Positions 26,569-36,157 of a stretch of DNA of 53,476 nucleotides are shown here, one piece after another. The DNA is from Phycisphaerales bacterium UBA1845 (GTDB taxonomy: Bacteria > Planctomycetota > Phycisphaerae > UBA1845). Location: NCBI GenBank assembly GCA_002338715.1, contig DDIR01000076.1:785-54260 (forward strand), written 5' to 3'. Made by a program: the position numbers and the translations under genes. The notes beneath the pieces are model-generated. The model had not been told where the DNA came from. It was given only the letters and a program-made list of their open reading frames with translations, and did no database searches. How positions within the stretch are numbered: the stretch's first letter is position 1; every line of letters starts with the position of its first letter.

Positions 26569-29379
26569 CTACGAATCAGAACCCGCAGCACTCGCGGCGG
26601 CATCCTCCAACGTACGGGCGATTTTCACAATCTCATACGTTTCAATGGTGTCGCCGGCTTTGATGTCATCAAATCCCTGTAGACGGATACCGCACTCCAT
26701 GCCGTTGCGGACTTCCTTCGCGTCGTCCTTGAAGCGGCGGAGCGATTCAAACCTGCAGTTGTCGCGAACCAGCACGCCGTCGCGAATGACGCGGGCGAAG
26801 TGCTTGTTGTTGATCACACCCTCGCGGACGTAGCTACCAGCCACCAGACCCAGCTTGGAGATACGGAACAGCTCGCGAACCTCCGCCGACCCGCGCGACT
26901 CGATTTTCTCATCGGGCGTGAGCAGACCTTCGAGGGCTTTCTTGATGTCATCTGTGACGTCGTAGATGACTTTGTAGTTCCGGACGTCGACGTTTTTCTG
27001 CTCGGCCAACTTGCGGGTACTCGACGGCACGGTCACGCGATAGGCGATGATGATCGCGTTCGATGCGTCGGCCAGGTGAATATCGCTGTCGGTGATCGCA
27101 CCGATTCCGCCATGAAGCACGTTGAGGCGCACTTCGTTATCCGGGAATTGCTGTAGCGTCTGCACGAGCACATCGACCGAACCATCCACGTCGGCTTTGA
27201 CGATGACGGGCAGTTCCCGAACGTCGGCACCGCTACGCATCTTGACCAGGTCTTCAAGGCTTCGGGCTTTCTTGACCGACGATCGCGCATCGGTGACGCG
27301 CTGGCTTTTGACTTCATCCGCCACGGTCTTGGCCCGTTGCATGTTCTCGACGACGTAGAATTCGTCACCGGCAGAGGGCACTTCGCTCATACCCCAAAGC
27401 TCGACCGGCATTGACGGACCGGCAGACTTGATCGACTTACCGCGATCGTCGCGAATCGAACGGATCTTGCCGTAGGCATTACCGCATACGACAACCTGTC
27501 CGACTTTCACCGTTCCATCACGCACGATCACCTGCATGACCGGACCCGCTCCCTGGCGATTCTCGGCTTCGATGACGATGCCCATCGCCGGGATGGTCTT
27601 GTCGGCTTTGTATTCGTGAAGATCGGCGAGGGTCGAAAGGTGCTCGACCAACTCATCGACGCCTTGACCGGTTGTCGCCGAAGTATGCACGACGTCGATC
27701 TCGCCACCCCAGTCGCCCGCGGGCGTGAGGCCATGCTCGGTAAGCTGCGAATAAATCTTGGTGACGTTCTGCGTGCCAAGATCGATCTTGTTGAGCGCAA
27801 CGACGATCGGCACCTGGGCGGCTTTTGCATGGTTAATCGCTTCAACCGTTTGCGGCATGATGCCGTCGTCGGCTGCCACGACCAAGACGACGACGTCCGT
27901 CACCTGCGCACCGCGTGCCCGCATTGCCGTGAATGCTTCGTGACCCGGCGTATCGAGGAACGTCACCGACGTACCGCCGACACTGTAGTGGTACGAACTG
28001 ATGTGCTGCGTGATACCGCCGTCTTCGCCCGCGGCGACGCGCGCCTTGCGGATGCGGTCGAGCAGACTCGTTTTTCCGTGGTCAACGTGACCGAGAATCG
28101 TAACGATTGGCGGTCGGCGTTCGAGTTTCTTGCGCTCGATCGCGGCGTGTTCTTCTTTGACCTTTTCCATACCGGTCTTCGCCTTGACGATTGTCAGTTC
28201 AACGCCAAGTTCGGTCGCCACCAACTCAGCCACTTCCGTCGGAATGACACTCATCACCGAGAGCATCAATCCGTGTTCCCTTTGGAAGATCGGGAACAAA
28301 CGCTGGAACGGAACACCCAAAGCCGCACAGAATTCCTTGGCTGTGATCGGTTCTTCCAGTTGTGCTTCCGTGATCGGCGCCGCATCGACTCGGCCACCAC
28401 CACCGCCCTTGCTCCGGGCCCGACGGGATACCAGACGACGTCCGGTCGCTCCACGCAATCGGGCGCGGCGTTCGGCAAGGTCCTGGTTGTTCCATTCGTT
28501 AAGCCGCTCACCAACTTCGCGCTCATGGAGGCTTTCACGCCGCCCCGAGAGTTTGCGGTTGCTCGACTTCTGCTCCACGACTTTGCTTCCGCGACGCTTA
28601 CCGCCTCGATCCGACGGGCCTGCCACATCGCCCGGTACGACGGTGTCGGCTTCGCGCCCTCCCGTTTCCGCCGACTTGGGTCGACGCGGTCCACGACGCG
28701 GAATCGTGTATTCTTCCGGCGCTTCGTAGCGCACCACGCGCGGACCGGAAAGCTTCGCAGGGGCGGGAACATTCTGCGGACCGGCTGGCTGAATAACCTC
28801 TTCAGGCTCTTCGGGAGCTTCTTCAACCGGCGCTTCGACCTTGGCAGGCGTTTCGACCGGCGCTTCGGCTGCCACATCGATCGCGCCTTGCGTCGCGTCT
28901 GCCGCTTCCGATTCCGGAGCAACCACATCAGCAGTCGGCTCATCAATTTCAGGGGCGGTGGTCGGTTCCGGACCGGCAGTGGACTTGACCGGTGCAACGT
29001 CAGCCGCCTTCGTCGACTGCGTCTCCTTGACCGTTACGCTCGGCGATTCAGTCTCGACCGTCGTTTCGGGATCGTCGAGTTCGGCGACGGCCGTCCCGGT
29101 TTCCGAATCCTTACCGGCAGTGGTACTGGAGGACTTGGCTTTGGTCTTTTTCTTGACCTTGCTTCGCGCTTTCTTAAGGTCCACCTTCGCCGTCTTCTCG
29201 ACGACGTGAATGTGCGCACCTTCACTGAACCACTCGCGCACGGTGGCCTCCAAACCAGGCCCGAGCGTCGACATATGATTTTTCAGGTCGATCTCCTCGG
29301 CACGGCACTTGGCAAGGATGTCTTTACTTGTGACGTTCAATTCCTTCGCGAGAATGTGAACGCGCATTTTTTCAGCCAA
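26569..29379 (-). CDS. infB: translation initiation factor IF-2
   Basis: IF-2 (936 aa), the GTPase that brings fMet-tRNA to the 30S subunit. An IF2_N domain ([20 protein letters not shown]) is followed by a long Ala/Glu/Pro/Val-rich linker (residues about 65-290), then the G domain with [11 protein letters not shown] (G1), DTPGHEAF (G3) and NKIDLG (G4), then domains II, III and C2 (ending [16 protein letters not shown]). The TTG at 29379 has GGAG 7 nt upstream; an ATG four codons later is too far from it, so the TTG is preferred. It follows nusA by 72 nt in the usual order. Confidence 0.97.
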   Translation of the reverse strand: MAEKMRVHILAKELNVTSKDILAKCRAEEIDLKNHMSTLGPGLEATVREWFSEGAHIHVVEKTAKVDLKKARSKVKKKTKAKSSSTTAGKDSETGTAVAELDDPETTVETESPSVTVKETQSTKAADVAPVKSTAGPEPTTAPEIDEPTADVVAPESEAADATQGAIDVAAEAPVETPAKVEAPVEEAPEEPEEVIQPAGPQNVPAPAKLSGPRVVRYEAPEEYTIPRRGPRRPKSAETGGREADTVVPGDVAGPSDRGGKRRGSKVVEQKSSNRKLSGRRESLHEREVGERLNEWNNQDLAERRARLRGATGRRLVSRRARSKGGGGGRVDAAPITEAQLEEPITAKEFCAALGVPFQRLFPIFQREHGLMLSVMSVIPTEVAELVATELGVELTIVKAKTGMEKVKEEHAAIERKKLERRPPIVTILGHVDHGKTSLLDRIRKARVAAGEDGGITQHISSYHYSVGGTSVTFLDTPGHEAFTAMRARGAQVTDVVVLVVAADDGIMPQTVEAINHAKAAQVPIVVALNKIDLGTQNVTKIYSQLTEHGLTPAGDWGGEIDVVHTSATTGQGVDELVEHLSTLADLHEYKADKTIPAMGIVIEAENRQGAGPVMQVIVRDGTVKVGQVVVCGNAYGKIRSIRDDRGKSIKSAGPSMPVELWGMSEVPSAGDEFYVVENMQRAKTVADEVKSQRVTDARSSVKKARSLEDLVKMRSGADVRELPVIVKADVDGSVDVLVQTLQQFPDNEVRLNVLHGGIGAITDSDIHLADASNAIIIAYRVTVPSSTRKLAEQKNVDVRNYKVIYDVTDDIKKALEGLLTPDEKIESRGSAEVRELFRISKLGLVAGSYVREGVINNKHFARVIRDGVLVRDNCRFESLRRFKDDAKEVRNGMECGIRLQGFDDIKAGDTIETYEIVKIARTLEDAAASAAGSDS

Positions 29380-29451
29380 AACACTTCTCCATCAGACCCA
29401 TGATCTACCGGTGGACGCCAGAGTTGGCGAACACCGGGTACGACGATTCGT

Positions 29452-30807
29452 TTATTCAGTACGCTCAGCCACCGATTCTTCGCCCATCGATGCTTCGCTT
29501 TCAGTCTTGTTCTCAACAGCGACGCCAGTTGACGGCAACTCACCTGCCGCCAATCCGTCGGCTGCATCTACGGCAACCTCGGCATCACCAGCCGCTGGCG
29601 CATCATGCGTACGCTCGGCTTCAGCCGCGGCTGCCAACTCCTTCGCAGCCTGCTCTTCAACCGCATAACGTTGTGCGGCTGCCTTTGCAGACTCGACGAC
29701 GCGCTTGGCCAACTCTTCTTCCAATTCCAATTCGCTGACCAACGGTTCGACACCGACTTCTTCGATGTCCCCAAGATTGATAATGCCCATCGCCAGAAGC
29801 TTCTCGATGAGAATGTCATCGACGCCATCGATCTCGCGAAGCGCGGTGCTCATCTGGTCGATGCCCTTGTCGTAATCACCGGGCGTAACGATGTCGATGT
29901 CCCAACCGGTCAAGCGGGCGGCCAACCTGACGTTCTGACCACGCTTGCCAATCGCGAGCGACAACTGATCTTCCGCGACAACCACCGACGCACGCCCCAT
30001 TTCAAAACAGAGCGCCGTCTCCTGCACTTCTGCCGGCTTGAGCGCGTTGGCAATCAATACCTGCGACGATTCGTTCCAGCGGACGATGTCGATCTTCTCA
30101 CCGTTGAGTTCGTCAACGATGTTGCGAATACGACTGCCACGAACACCGACGCATGCACCGACGGCATCGACCTTCGAGTCGATCGAGGCGACCGCGACCT
30201 TCGTGCGGTAACCGGCTTCCCTTGCGAGCGCTTTGATTTCGATGATGCGCTCGCCCACTTCGGGAACTTCAAGATCAAACAAGCGGCGGATGTAATCGGG
30301 GTGGGTTCGGGTCAAGACGATGCGCACCTCGTGCGGCTGCTCGCGAACGTCGAGGATCATGCCCCGAACGCGCTCACCGGGATGATGCGTTTCACCGGGA
30401 ATCTGCTCGCTGCGGGGCAGGAACCCTTCGGTTCTTCCAAGGTGAAGCACGAGCGCGCCACCTTCGTAACGGGCGACGGTCCCCGTGATGATTTGACCGA
30501 CGCGTTCTGAGAATTCCTCAAACAGACTGTCGCGTTCGGCTTCGCGGAATTTTTGAATCATGACCTGCTTGGCCGTCTGGGCTGCGATGCGCCCCAGTTC
30601 CTTCATACTGATCGGTTCGTCATCGCGGGTGGCGTTGATCTCACCGGTGGTCCGGTCGATTCGGACGACGACATCGTTGGCGGCACCGTACGCCTTGCGC
30701 GCAGCCGACAGCATCGCCATTTCGAGATCTTCGAACACCATCTGCTTGTCGATGTTCTTTTCGCGGCTGATGTGCTCGACAACCTTGAGCAAGTCCTGAT
30801 TGATCAT
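29452..30807 (-). CDS. nusA: transcription termination/antitermination factor NusA
   Basis: NusA (451 aa from the ATG at 30807; AAGG about 11 nt upstream). The N-terminal RNA-polymerase-binding domain contains KQMVFEDLEMAMLSAARKAYG; the S1 domain covers GQIITGTVARYEGGALVLHL; KH1 and KH2 include FDLEVPEVGERIIEIKALAREAG, KVDAVGACVGVRGSRI and LAIGKRGQNVRLAARLTGW. After KH2 come about 100 residues of acidic, Ala-rich sequence instead of ordered acidic repeats. An upstream extension of the frame (to 30936) lacks coding character. No rimP gene stands before it, unlike most nusA loci. Confidence 0.96.
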   Translation of the reverse strand: MINQDLLKVVEHISREKNIDKQMVFEDLEMAMLSAARKAYGAANDVVVRIDRTTGEINATRDDEPISMKELGRIAAQTAKQVMIQKFREAERDSLFEEFSERVGQIITGTVARYEGGALVLHLGRTEGFLPRSEQIPGETHHPGERVRGMILDVREQPHEVRIVLTRTHPDYIRRLFDLEVPEVGERIIEIKALAREAGYRTKVAVASIDSKVDAVGACVGVRGSRIRNIVDELNGEKIDIVRWNESSQVLIANALKPAEVQETALCFEMGRASVVVAEDQLSLAIGKRGQNVRLAARLTGWDIDIVTPGDYDKGIDQMSTALREIDGVDDILIEKLLAMGIINLGDIEEVGVEPLVSELELEEELAKRVVESAKAAAQRYAVEEQAAKELAAAAEAERTHDAPAAGDAEVAVDAADGLAAGELPSTGVAVENKTESEASMGEESVAERTE

Positions 30808-31124
30808 GACGTTAATACCTTGTTCTGTTTCACTTCTGCACGGAATACCGGCGTCCATGCACGCCCGAAATACCAAATTGCCTGAAACTATGGGCCAATC
30901 AGCCCTCAATCGATCCAACCACTTTGCCCTGCACAAAAAACAAAAAAGCGGGCGCTAGAGGCAAACCCACTTTCGAACCGACACGAACCCAATATGGCAA
31001 CTGATTGCCCTATCGCATCGTTCGAACTCCATGCAGGCCTGAACTTTTTCTGACAGCGCGTCCATCCAACTGCTTCGCAACTGCGTATTCGGGGCAAACC
31101 AATGCCACACACAGGATGGACGGA
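30808..31124. other. intergenic region upstream of nusA, 317 nt
   Basis: No gene supported; rimP, which often occupies this place, is absent. Two loosely similar GGTATT-x-CGGG/CCGTGCA stretches occur on the minus strand about 30-70 nt before the nusA ATG. A T-rich minus-strand stretch (TTTTTTGTTTTTTG near 30940-30953) follows a GC-rich segment, but I could not draw a good terminator stem. An inverted repeat (CGTCCATCC / GGATGGACG) with a 45-nt loop spans about 31060-31115. Confidence 0.4.
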
Positions 31125-32306
31125 TCAGTTCGCACTGGGACCAACCTCTGCAAGCGATGCTGCCTGGGCAACACCTTCTGCCTGTCCTGCGTATGTCACA
31201 TTCATGCCATTCTCGCCCGATTCAAAAACGTGGACGCGATCAACATCAAACGAAACCCCAACCGTGTCACCCTCTGTCACTTGCGTATCCGCTGTAACCC
31301 GGGCAACGAGATTCTGACCCGCCCTCGAGCCAGTCTCGGGGCACTGCAAATAAACATCTGCATCCCGACCCAACAACTCGACCAGCGTCACCTTCAGCTT
31401 CACAGGCCCGTTTGCATCGAGCCTGACGCCCTGGGGCCGCACACCGTACACCATTGCATCACCGATGCGACCGGCCAACGTCGACTGGGCTCGCTCGGGC
31501 AAATCCAACACGCCAAATCCGGCGTCAAATCCCAACCGCCCGACCCCCACCTGCTGGACAATCCTGCCGTCGAGAAAGTTCATTGGAGGCACACCGACGA
31601 AACCGGCTACAAACCGATTCACCGGATGCTCGTAAATCTCGCGGGGCGGCGCACATTGCTGAAGGACGCCTCGATGCATCACGGCGATCTTGTCGCCCAA
31701 CGCCATCGCCTCTTCCTGATCGTGCGTGACGTAGATTGACGTCGCCCCCAGCGACCGGTGCAAACGCTTCAACTCCGATCGCATTTTCACCCGAAGCCGA
31801 GCGTCAAGATTGGACAGCGGCTCGTCAAACAGAAACGCCTGAGGCGTTCGGACAATCGCCCTGCCCACCGCCACCCGCTGCCGCTCTCCGCCTGATAAAG
31901 ACTTGGGCTTGCGTTCCAAAAGATGCTCGATCCCAAGCATCCGGGCGGTCGCGGTCACTTTTTCGCGGATTTCAGTCTTCGGCACCCGGCGCATCTTCAA
32001 ACCGAATGCCATATTCTTAAACACTGTCATGTGCGGATACAGTGCGTAGTTCTGAAACACCATCGCAATGTCGCGATCCTTTGGAGCCACGTCGTTAACG
32101 ACCCGGCCGCCAATGGTCACCAACCCTGCGGTGGGCTGCTCCAAGCCCGCAATCATCCGTAACGTTGTGGTTTTTCCACAACCCGAAGGACCGACGAGCA
32201 CCAGAAGCTCTTTATCGGCCACCCTCAGGGACAATTCTTCAACAGCGCTGACAGGCGGCTTGCCTGGGTAAGTCTTAGAAATGCTATCCAGTGCCACAAC
32301 AGCCAT
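31125..32306 (-). CDS. MalK/UgpC-type ABC transporter ATP-binding protein
   Basis: ATPase subunit of a carbohydrate-uptake (CUT1) or related importer, 393 aa. Walker A GPSGCGKTTT, Q-loop FQNYALYPHMTV, signature LSGGERQRVAVGRAI, Walker B AFLFDEPLSNLDA and H-loop YVTHDQEEAMA are intact. The C-terminal 130 residues form the MalK-type regulatory OB/TOBE region (GVRPQGVRL and TVELLGRDADVYL-like sequence). No permease or binding protein is nearby, so this orphan subunit may energise several transporters coded elsewhere, as MsmK does; that is inference. Confidence 0.92.
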   Translation of the reverse strand: MAVVALDSISKTYPGKPPVSAVEELSLRVADKELLVLVGPSGCGKTTTLRMIAGLEQPTAGLVTIGGRVVNDVAPKDRDIAMVFQNYALYPHMTVFKNMAFGLKMRRVPKTEIREKVTATARMLGIEHLLERKPKSLSGGERQRVAVGRAIVRTPQAFLFDEPLSNLDARLRVKMRSELKRLHRSLGATSIYVTHDQEEAMALGDKIAVMHRGVLQQCAPPREIYEHPVNRFVAGFVGVPPMNFLDGRIVQQVGVGRLGFDAGFGVLDLPERAQSTLAGRIGDAMVYGVRPQGVRLDANGPVKLKVTLVELLGRDADVYLQCPETGSRAGQNLVARVTADTQVTEGDTVGVSFDVDRVHVFESGENGMNVTYAGQAEGVAQAASLAEVGPSAN

Positions 32307-32653
32307 TTGTGCGCAAACCCCTTCCGCAGAAGGCGGTTAGCTGCTTTTGTCAGCCGCCCACTTTGGAGCAGGTCCCATTATAAACAGGCCCCTCGGGGTG
32401 TCAATCCGGCCCCAGGGTCATCCCCGCCCCCAAACCCACCTCAGTTACCCGAAAACGACGCATCGCGAGATCACCCAAGCCCGCAACCAAGCCCCGACCA
32501 ACAGGATTCCGCCACCCGCAGTCGCAGTACTGAAAATCGATTTAACTTGCCGATTGGGGATTTTGAGTCTCTTATGGACGAACCCGGGCCGGGATGCTCC
32601 CGCGTCAGCCGCTTTGTTCTTGGTCAAACTCCACACCACCGGAGCCATGCGTG
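32307..32653. other. divergent intergenic region, 347 nt
   Basis: Separates the divergent ABC ATPase and secretin-domain genes and should hold both promoters. No gene or strong promoter pair recognised. GGAG at 32641-32644 lies 9 nt before the ATG at 32654 and selects that start. Confidence 0.35.
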
Positions 32654-33919
32654 ATGTCAAAAAGTTTTTCACAACTGTCGCAAACACGATTCGGTCACCT
32701 GTTCCCATTCATCCTTGCGGCTGCGATTGTGCTCGCGGCGACGGTCGGCTGCGACATGACAGCCAATCCGGGAAACAACGGAAATGACAATGGGAGCCCG
32801 ATGGATATGTCCTCGAACGGGGCATCGGCTGAAACGACCCCCGATGACGGAATGTCGGACGGTGGCAATGACTCCGACAGCCAATCACCGACCACCAGCC
32901 CAAAGATCGAACTCGAGGTGATCGCCATCGCGACCGAGCAGGACATCCTGGGCCAACTGAATATCGAGCTCGATCAGACGCTCAATGTCGCGGATATTCA
33001 ATCAAAGGCCAAGCGAATTCAAAAGACGCAAGCAGATGTCTCCCTCACCAAGTCGGGAAACACGATCGCGGTATCCGGCTCGCTCGTTGGGGGAATCAAG
33101 GAGCGCCAGGTGCTCATCGGCGCCAAATTCCTGGAAGTCACCCGCATGCCCATCGCGATTCCGATTGACGGTTTGCAAAACGAATCAATCAAGGCGTTCA
33201 CGACACCACCGCCGGGTGGATTGTCATTCCTAAATGACGACGACTACATCGATCTTCCGGGGCTGAACGATCTTGACGGTGGCGTTGTGACAGATGTGGA
33301 GACCACGCCCGACCTGGAGTCGCTGCGCGCAGCGTTTCTTGACAGCACGATCAAGGAAGCAATCCTCAATCAAATCAACCATGACTCAACGGGAACGGTA
33401 GTTAGCGCCCCGAACGTGGTCGTGTTCAATCAACAACGCACGACCTTCATCCATCGCAACGAGTTCGGCGACGCCAACGATCTTGAGGATGACTTTTCCA
33501 TCGCAGTAATAGCCGCGGACCCACAAGTCGCGACGGTCCAATCGGGTTTTATCCTCGACGTGACGCCAACGGTCAAAGGCGATCGAATGATCGAATTGCA
33601 AATCTACCCCGGAACGCGTGGAATCGTGTTCGCGAGAAGCACGACTGAACAGATCGGCAACCAGGAATACTACATCGAAATGCCCGTGTTCCAGCTGTCT
33701 ACGGTTCAAACATCCGTCACAGTGCCAGACGGCGGCACGGTGCTTTTGGGCGGCATCAAGCGCCTCTCCGAAGCCACCAACGAACGCGGCGTACCGGTAC
33801 TTTCGAAAGTTCCGTACATCAACCGCCTGTTCAAGAATACCGCCGCCATCAGAGACGAGCAGTCGCTCATGCTCATGGTCACGCCGCGGATCATCATTCA
33901 GGAGGAAAAGGAAGAATAG
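32654..33919 (+). CDS. lipoprotein with secretin (GspD/PilQ-type) domain
   Basis: 421 aa. A signal sequence ends LAATVGC (an acceptable but not ideal lipobox), then a 50-residue Asn/Asp/Gly/Ser linker. The C-terminal 200 residues match the secretin core of type II/III secretion and type IV pilus channels: VVSAPNVVVFNQQ, GFILDVTPTV, VPDGGTVLLGGIKR and VPVLSKVPYINRLFKN. The N-terminal domains of a full secretin are reduced to about 110 residues. It may be an outer-membrane pore or a lone secretin of unknown use; no other secretion genes are near. The chosen ATG has GGAG 9 nt upstream. Confidence 0.82.
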   Translation: MSKSFSQLSQTRFGHLFPFILAAAIVLAATVGCDMTANPGNNGNDNGSPMDMSSNGASAETTPDDGMSDGGNDSDSQSPTTSPKIELEVIAIATEQDILGQLNIELDQTLNVADIQSKAKRIQKTQADVSLTKSGNTIAVSGSLVGGIKERQVLIGAKFLEVTRMPIAIPIDGLQNESIKAFTTPPPGGLSFLNDDDYIDLPGLNDLDGGVVTDVETTPDLESLRAAFLDSTIKEAILNQINHDSTGTVVSAPNVVVFNQQRTTFIHRNEFGDANDLEDDFSIAVIAADPQVATVQSGFILDVTPTVKGDRMIELQIYPGTRGIVFARSTTEQIGNQEYYIEMPVFQLSTVQTSVTVPDGGTVLLGGIKRLSEATNERGVPVLSKVPYINRLFKNTAAIRDEQSLMLMVTPRIIIQEEKEE

Positions 33920-33994
33920 ACCGTTGGAATGGTGCGCGCACCAAAGCTGACCCGGTTTTCGTCTTCCCGTTGCGCATGCCGATTCAGGATGCGG

Positions 33995-34336
33995 TTAGAA
34001 AACGAAATCGAGTTGAAGACCGACTGCGTTCTTACCAATGGATTGCGTGCAGTGGGCGACGCGGCAGGGAATCCATGGATCGCGGCTGTCACGTCGAATC
34101 ATCACCGTGCTATGTTCTTTCAAACGTGCACGGGTGCTGATTCCAATTCCGCCCGTGCCGATGTCGCGACAACTGACATATTGCGTCTCGCCATCAACAA
34201 GCAATTCCATTTGCTGGTGCCATTCGAAGCGTTTGTTGGTCCGCTTGGCTTCATAGACATCGGAATGACCGATGATTGCAGCTTCTTTGATCCATTCCGC
34301 AACAACTGATTTGGGGTCAACTGACTGGGTGGCCAT
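33995..34336 (-). CDS. PilZ-domain protein
   Basis: Small single-domain PilZ protein (113 aa), a likely cyclic-di-GMP receptor. The R-x3-R motif is in EAKRTNKRFEW and the D-x-(S/G)-x2-G motif is DIGTGGIGI (Gly in the Ser position); the rest follows the beta-barrel pattern, ending GLQLDFVF. It could influence motility or exopolysaccharide synthesis, both present in the window, but no partner is coupled to it. It is convergent with the secretin-domain gene. Confidence 0.8.
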   Translation of the reverse strand: MATQSVDPKSVVAEWIKEAAIIGHSDVYEAKRTNKRFEWHQQMELLVDGETQYVSCRDIGTGGIGISTRARLKEHSTVMIRRDSRDPWIPCRVAHCTQSIGKNAVGLQLDFVF

Positions 34337-34611
34337 GCTTACTCCTGTCGGAAACTTTCGACATCACTTCGTGCGCATCTCGACCGGCCCGGCGGTGGGT
34401 CATTCATCGACAACGAACATCGGTGACACAACTGCCGCCCATACACATTATCTCATATCCATCGAGTGAAGTGGCGTGTCAGTTAAGGAATTACAGGGTA
34501 TTCCCCAATTGTAAACTCCCCAATTCCATGAAGGTCCGAATTGAATGGAGAACTGTCGACAGGTTCACCCGCGTCAAGTGAGAATTGACGGCACAGTTCA
34601 CCAGCGCCATG

Positions 34612-35505
34612 TTATTTTAGGATCGAAGCAAAGGCTCCGTCTATTGACGGGTGGTCAAATTCAAACCCAGCGTGCACAAGTCGGTCGGGCACGACGCGGA
34701 TGCTCGACAGAAGCAGGGCGTCGGCCATCTCGCCAAGCGCCATCCGGGCTGCGAATGCCGGCATCGGAACGATCGTCGGTCGTTTGAGCGCGCGACCGAG
34801 TGCCTTGGTGAAGGTGCGATTCGTGACAGGATTGGGCGCGACGGCGTTGACCGGACCGACCAACGATTCTGTGTTGATCGCATAAATCATGGCGCGAACG
34901 ACATCATTGAGCGTGATCCAGCTCATGTATTGTTTGCCGCCTCCAAGGATTCCGCCCGCCCCGAGCTTGAAGGGTGTCAGCATCTTGGCCAGCGCCCCGC
35001 CTTCACGCCCCAACACCACACCGATGCGCATGTGCACGACGCGAATTCCGGCATCCCGCGCCGGTTGGGCCGCCGCCTCCCACTCACGGCAAACTGTCGG
35101 AAGAAACCCATCACCGCTAGGACTGTCTTCGTTCAGTTCGACATCGCCCGAGTCGCCGTAGTAACCGACTGCCGACGCACACACGATCACCGCGGGCTTG
35201 TGTTCGGATTTGGCCAATGCATTGCAAAGGAGTCGCGTTCCGTTCACACGACTGTCGCGGATGGCGCGTTTCAGCTTATCGGTCCATCGACCAGCCGCGA
35301 TGTTTTCGCCGGCTAGGTGAACAACCGCATCCCACGGTCCACCATGAGACAAATCGATCCGTTCGCTCGCGGGGTCCCAGTTGGGATCGGTTGATTGATT
35401 GGAATTGCTCCGCCGCAAAGGTGTCACATTGTGACCCTCGGAGTTGAGCTTTCTGGTCAACGCAGTACCGACCATACCGCTTGCACCTGACACGAGTACT
35501 TTCAT
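34612..35505 (-). CDS. SDR39U1/TIGR01777-type NAD-dependent epimerase
   Basis: Atypical SDR of the YfcH/SDR39U1 group, 297 aa. The Rossmann loop is VSGASGMVGTALT; other group markers are WDAVVHLAGENIAAGRW, SAVGYYGDSG (active-site Tyr in YYG) and MSWITLNDVVRAM, ending with the DUF1731-like segment ALGEMADALLLSS. The ATG at 35505 has AGGAG 8 nt upstream; a longer open frame to 35937 runs through a tandem repeat and is not coding-like. The substrate is unknown throughout this group. Confidence 0.9.
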   Translation of the reverse strand: MKVLVSGASGMVGTALTRKLNSEGHNVTPLRRSNSNQSTDPNWDPASERIDLSHGGPWDAVVHLAGENIAAGRWTDKLKRAIRDSRVNGTRLLCNALAKSEHKPAVIVCASAVGYYGDSGDVELNEDSPSGDGFLPTVCREWEAAAQPARDAGIRVVHMRIGVVLGREGGALAKMLTPFKLGAGGILGGGKQYMSWITLNDVVRAMIYAINTESLVGPVNAVAPNPVTNRTFTKALGRALKRPTIVPMPAFAARMALGEMADALLLSSIRVVPDRLVHAGFEFDHPSIDGAFASILK

Positions 35506-35522
35506 GCGACTGCTCCTGCTTA

Positions 35523-35587
35523 TTTCCGACACGGGCCTGGCTTGATTTCGACACCGGCCTGGCTTGTTTTCGACACGGGCCTGGGAA
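35523..35587. repeat. 22-23-bp tandem repeat, about 3 units, upstream of the epimerase gene
   Basis: Units begin at 35523, 35546 and 35568 and share TTTCGACAC-(C/G)-GGCCTGG followed by CTTG in the first two. The array ends 18 nt before the epimerase ATG, so it must lie in the leader or promoter. Confidence 0.8.
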
Positions 35588-35771
35588 CTGATCGTTATCG
35601 GGCTCTTGACGAATGTCGATGCGACGTCGACTGGCTCGACGGTCGGATCGTATTGTAAGGTTGAACAAAATCCACCTTGTGGCCCTCGGGCGGGTGTCAG
35701 CATAACCAGGCAACGCGCCATCCGCCCTTTTTCATCTTTTTCAACATCATTGATAGATTCGGAGCCATGCC

Positions 35772-36074
35772 ATGCAAGAACCGAGCGCTCGGCTGCAACA
35801 GCAGACATCCAGATGTGGTGAGACAGAATCGGGTGAATTACCCGTTGAAAAAATGACAAAGCGCGATTGGATTGCGGCGATGTGTTTGCAGGGAATCCTG
35901 GCGAACAGAAACACGACCAAGACGACCATGTGGTCAACCGCCCAAAGCGCCGTCATGTATGCGGATCAACTGCTCGCCGCATTGGACTCTGATTTGGCCG
36001 TGGGCGTACCGATGGTTCAGCCCCCCGCCTTTGCGGGTTTGAGCGTGCCGGTGGTCGCGAGCGCCCCCGTCTGA
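35772..36074 (+). CDS. small protein of unknown function with phage-like R-D-W/Y-(F/I)-A-A motif
   Basis: 100 aa; the core MTKRDWIAAMCLQGILAN then YADQLLAAL resembles a widespread family of small proteins often annotated near prophage genes (pattern T-x-R-D-Y-F-A-A). No phage genes surround it. GGAG 9 nt before the ATG at 35772 supports that start; an internal ATG at 35853 would keep only the core. The C-terminus is Pro/Val/Ala-rich. The gene is divergent from the epimerase. Confidence 0.55.
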   Translation: MQEPSARLQQQTSRCGETESGELPVEKMTKRDWIAAMCLQGILANRNTTKTTMWSTAQSAVMYADQLLAALDSDLAVGVPMVQPPAFAGLSVPVVASAPV

Positions 36075-36157
36075 AGCGCCGCATCCGCCCGATCAGACTT
36101 CGCGTATCGCGGGCACCTCGTCAACCGTTGTGCGCCCAGCCGAGTTTGCGACGGTCG

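Noticed and set aside
27616..29403. Long open frame on the plus strand opposite infB (nearly 600 codons)
   Set aside because: It mirrors the biased codon use of infB, is Arg/His/Phe-rich and has no domain; a shadow of the real gene.
30930..30965. Terminator for the ABC ATPase gene
   Set aside because: T-rich stretch present but no adequate stem directly before it.
31060..31115. Inverted repeat CGTCCATCC / GGATGGACG as a regulatory hairpin
   Set aside because: The loop of about 45 nt is long and no nearby element supports it; chance cannot be excluded.
35506..35937. N-terminal extension of the epimerase frame
   Set aside because: Runs through a tandem repeat, no similarity to the family; the internal ATG has a good ribosome-binding site.
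35772..36074. Prophage region suggested by a phage-like small protein
   Set aside because: No other phage gene, integrase or attachment repeat nearby.
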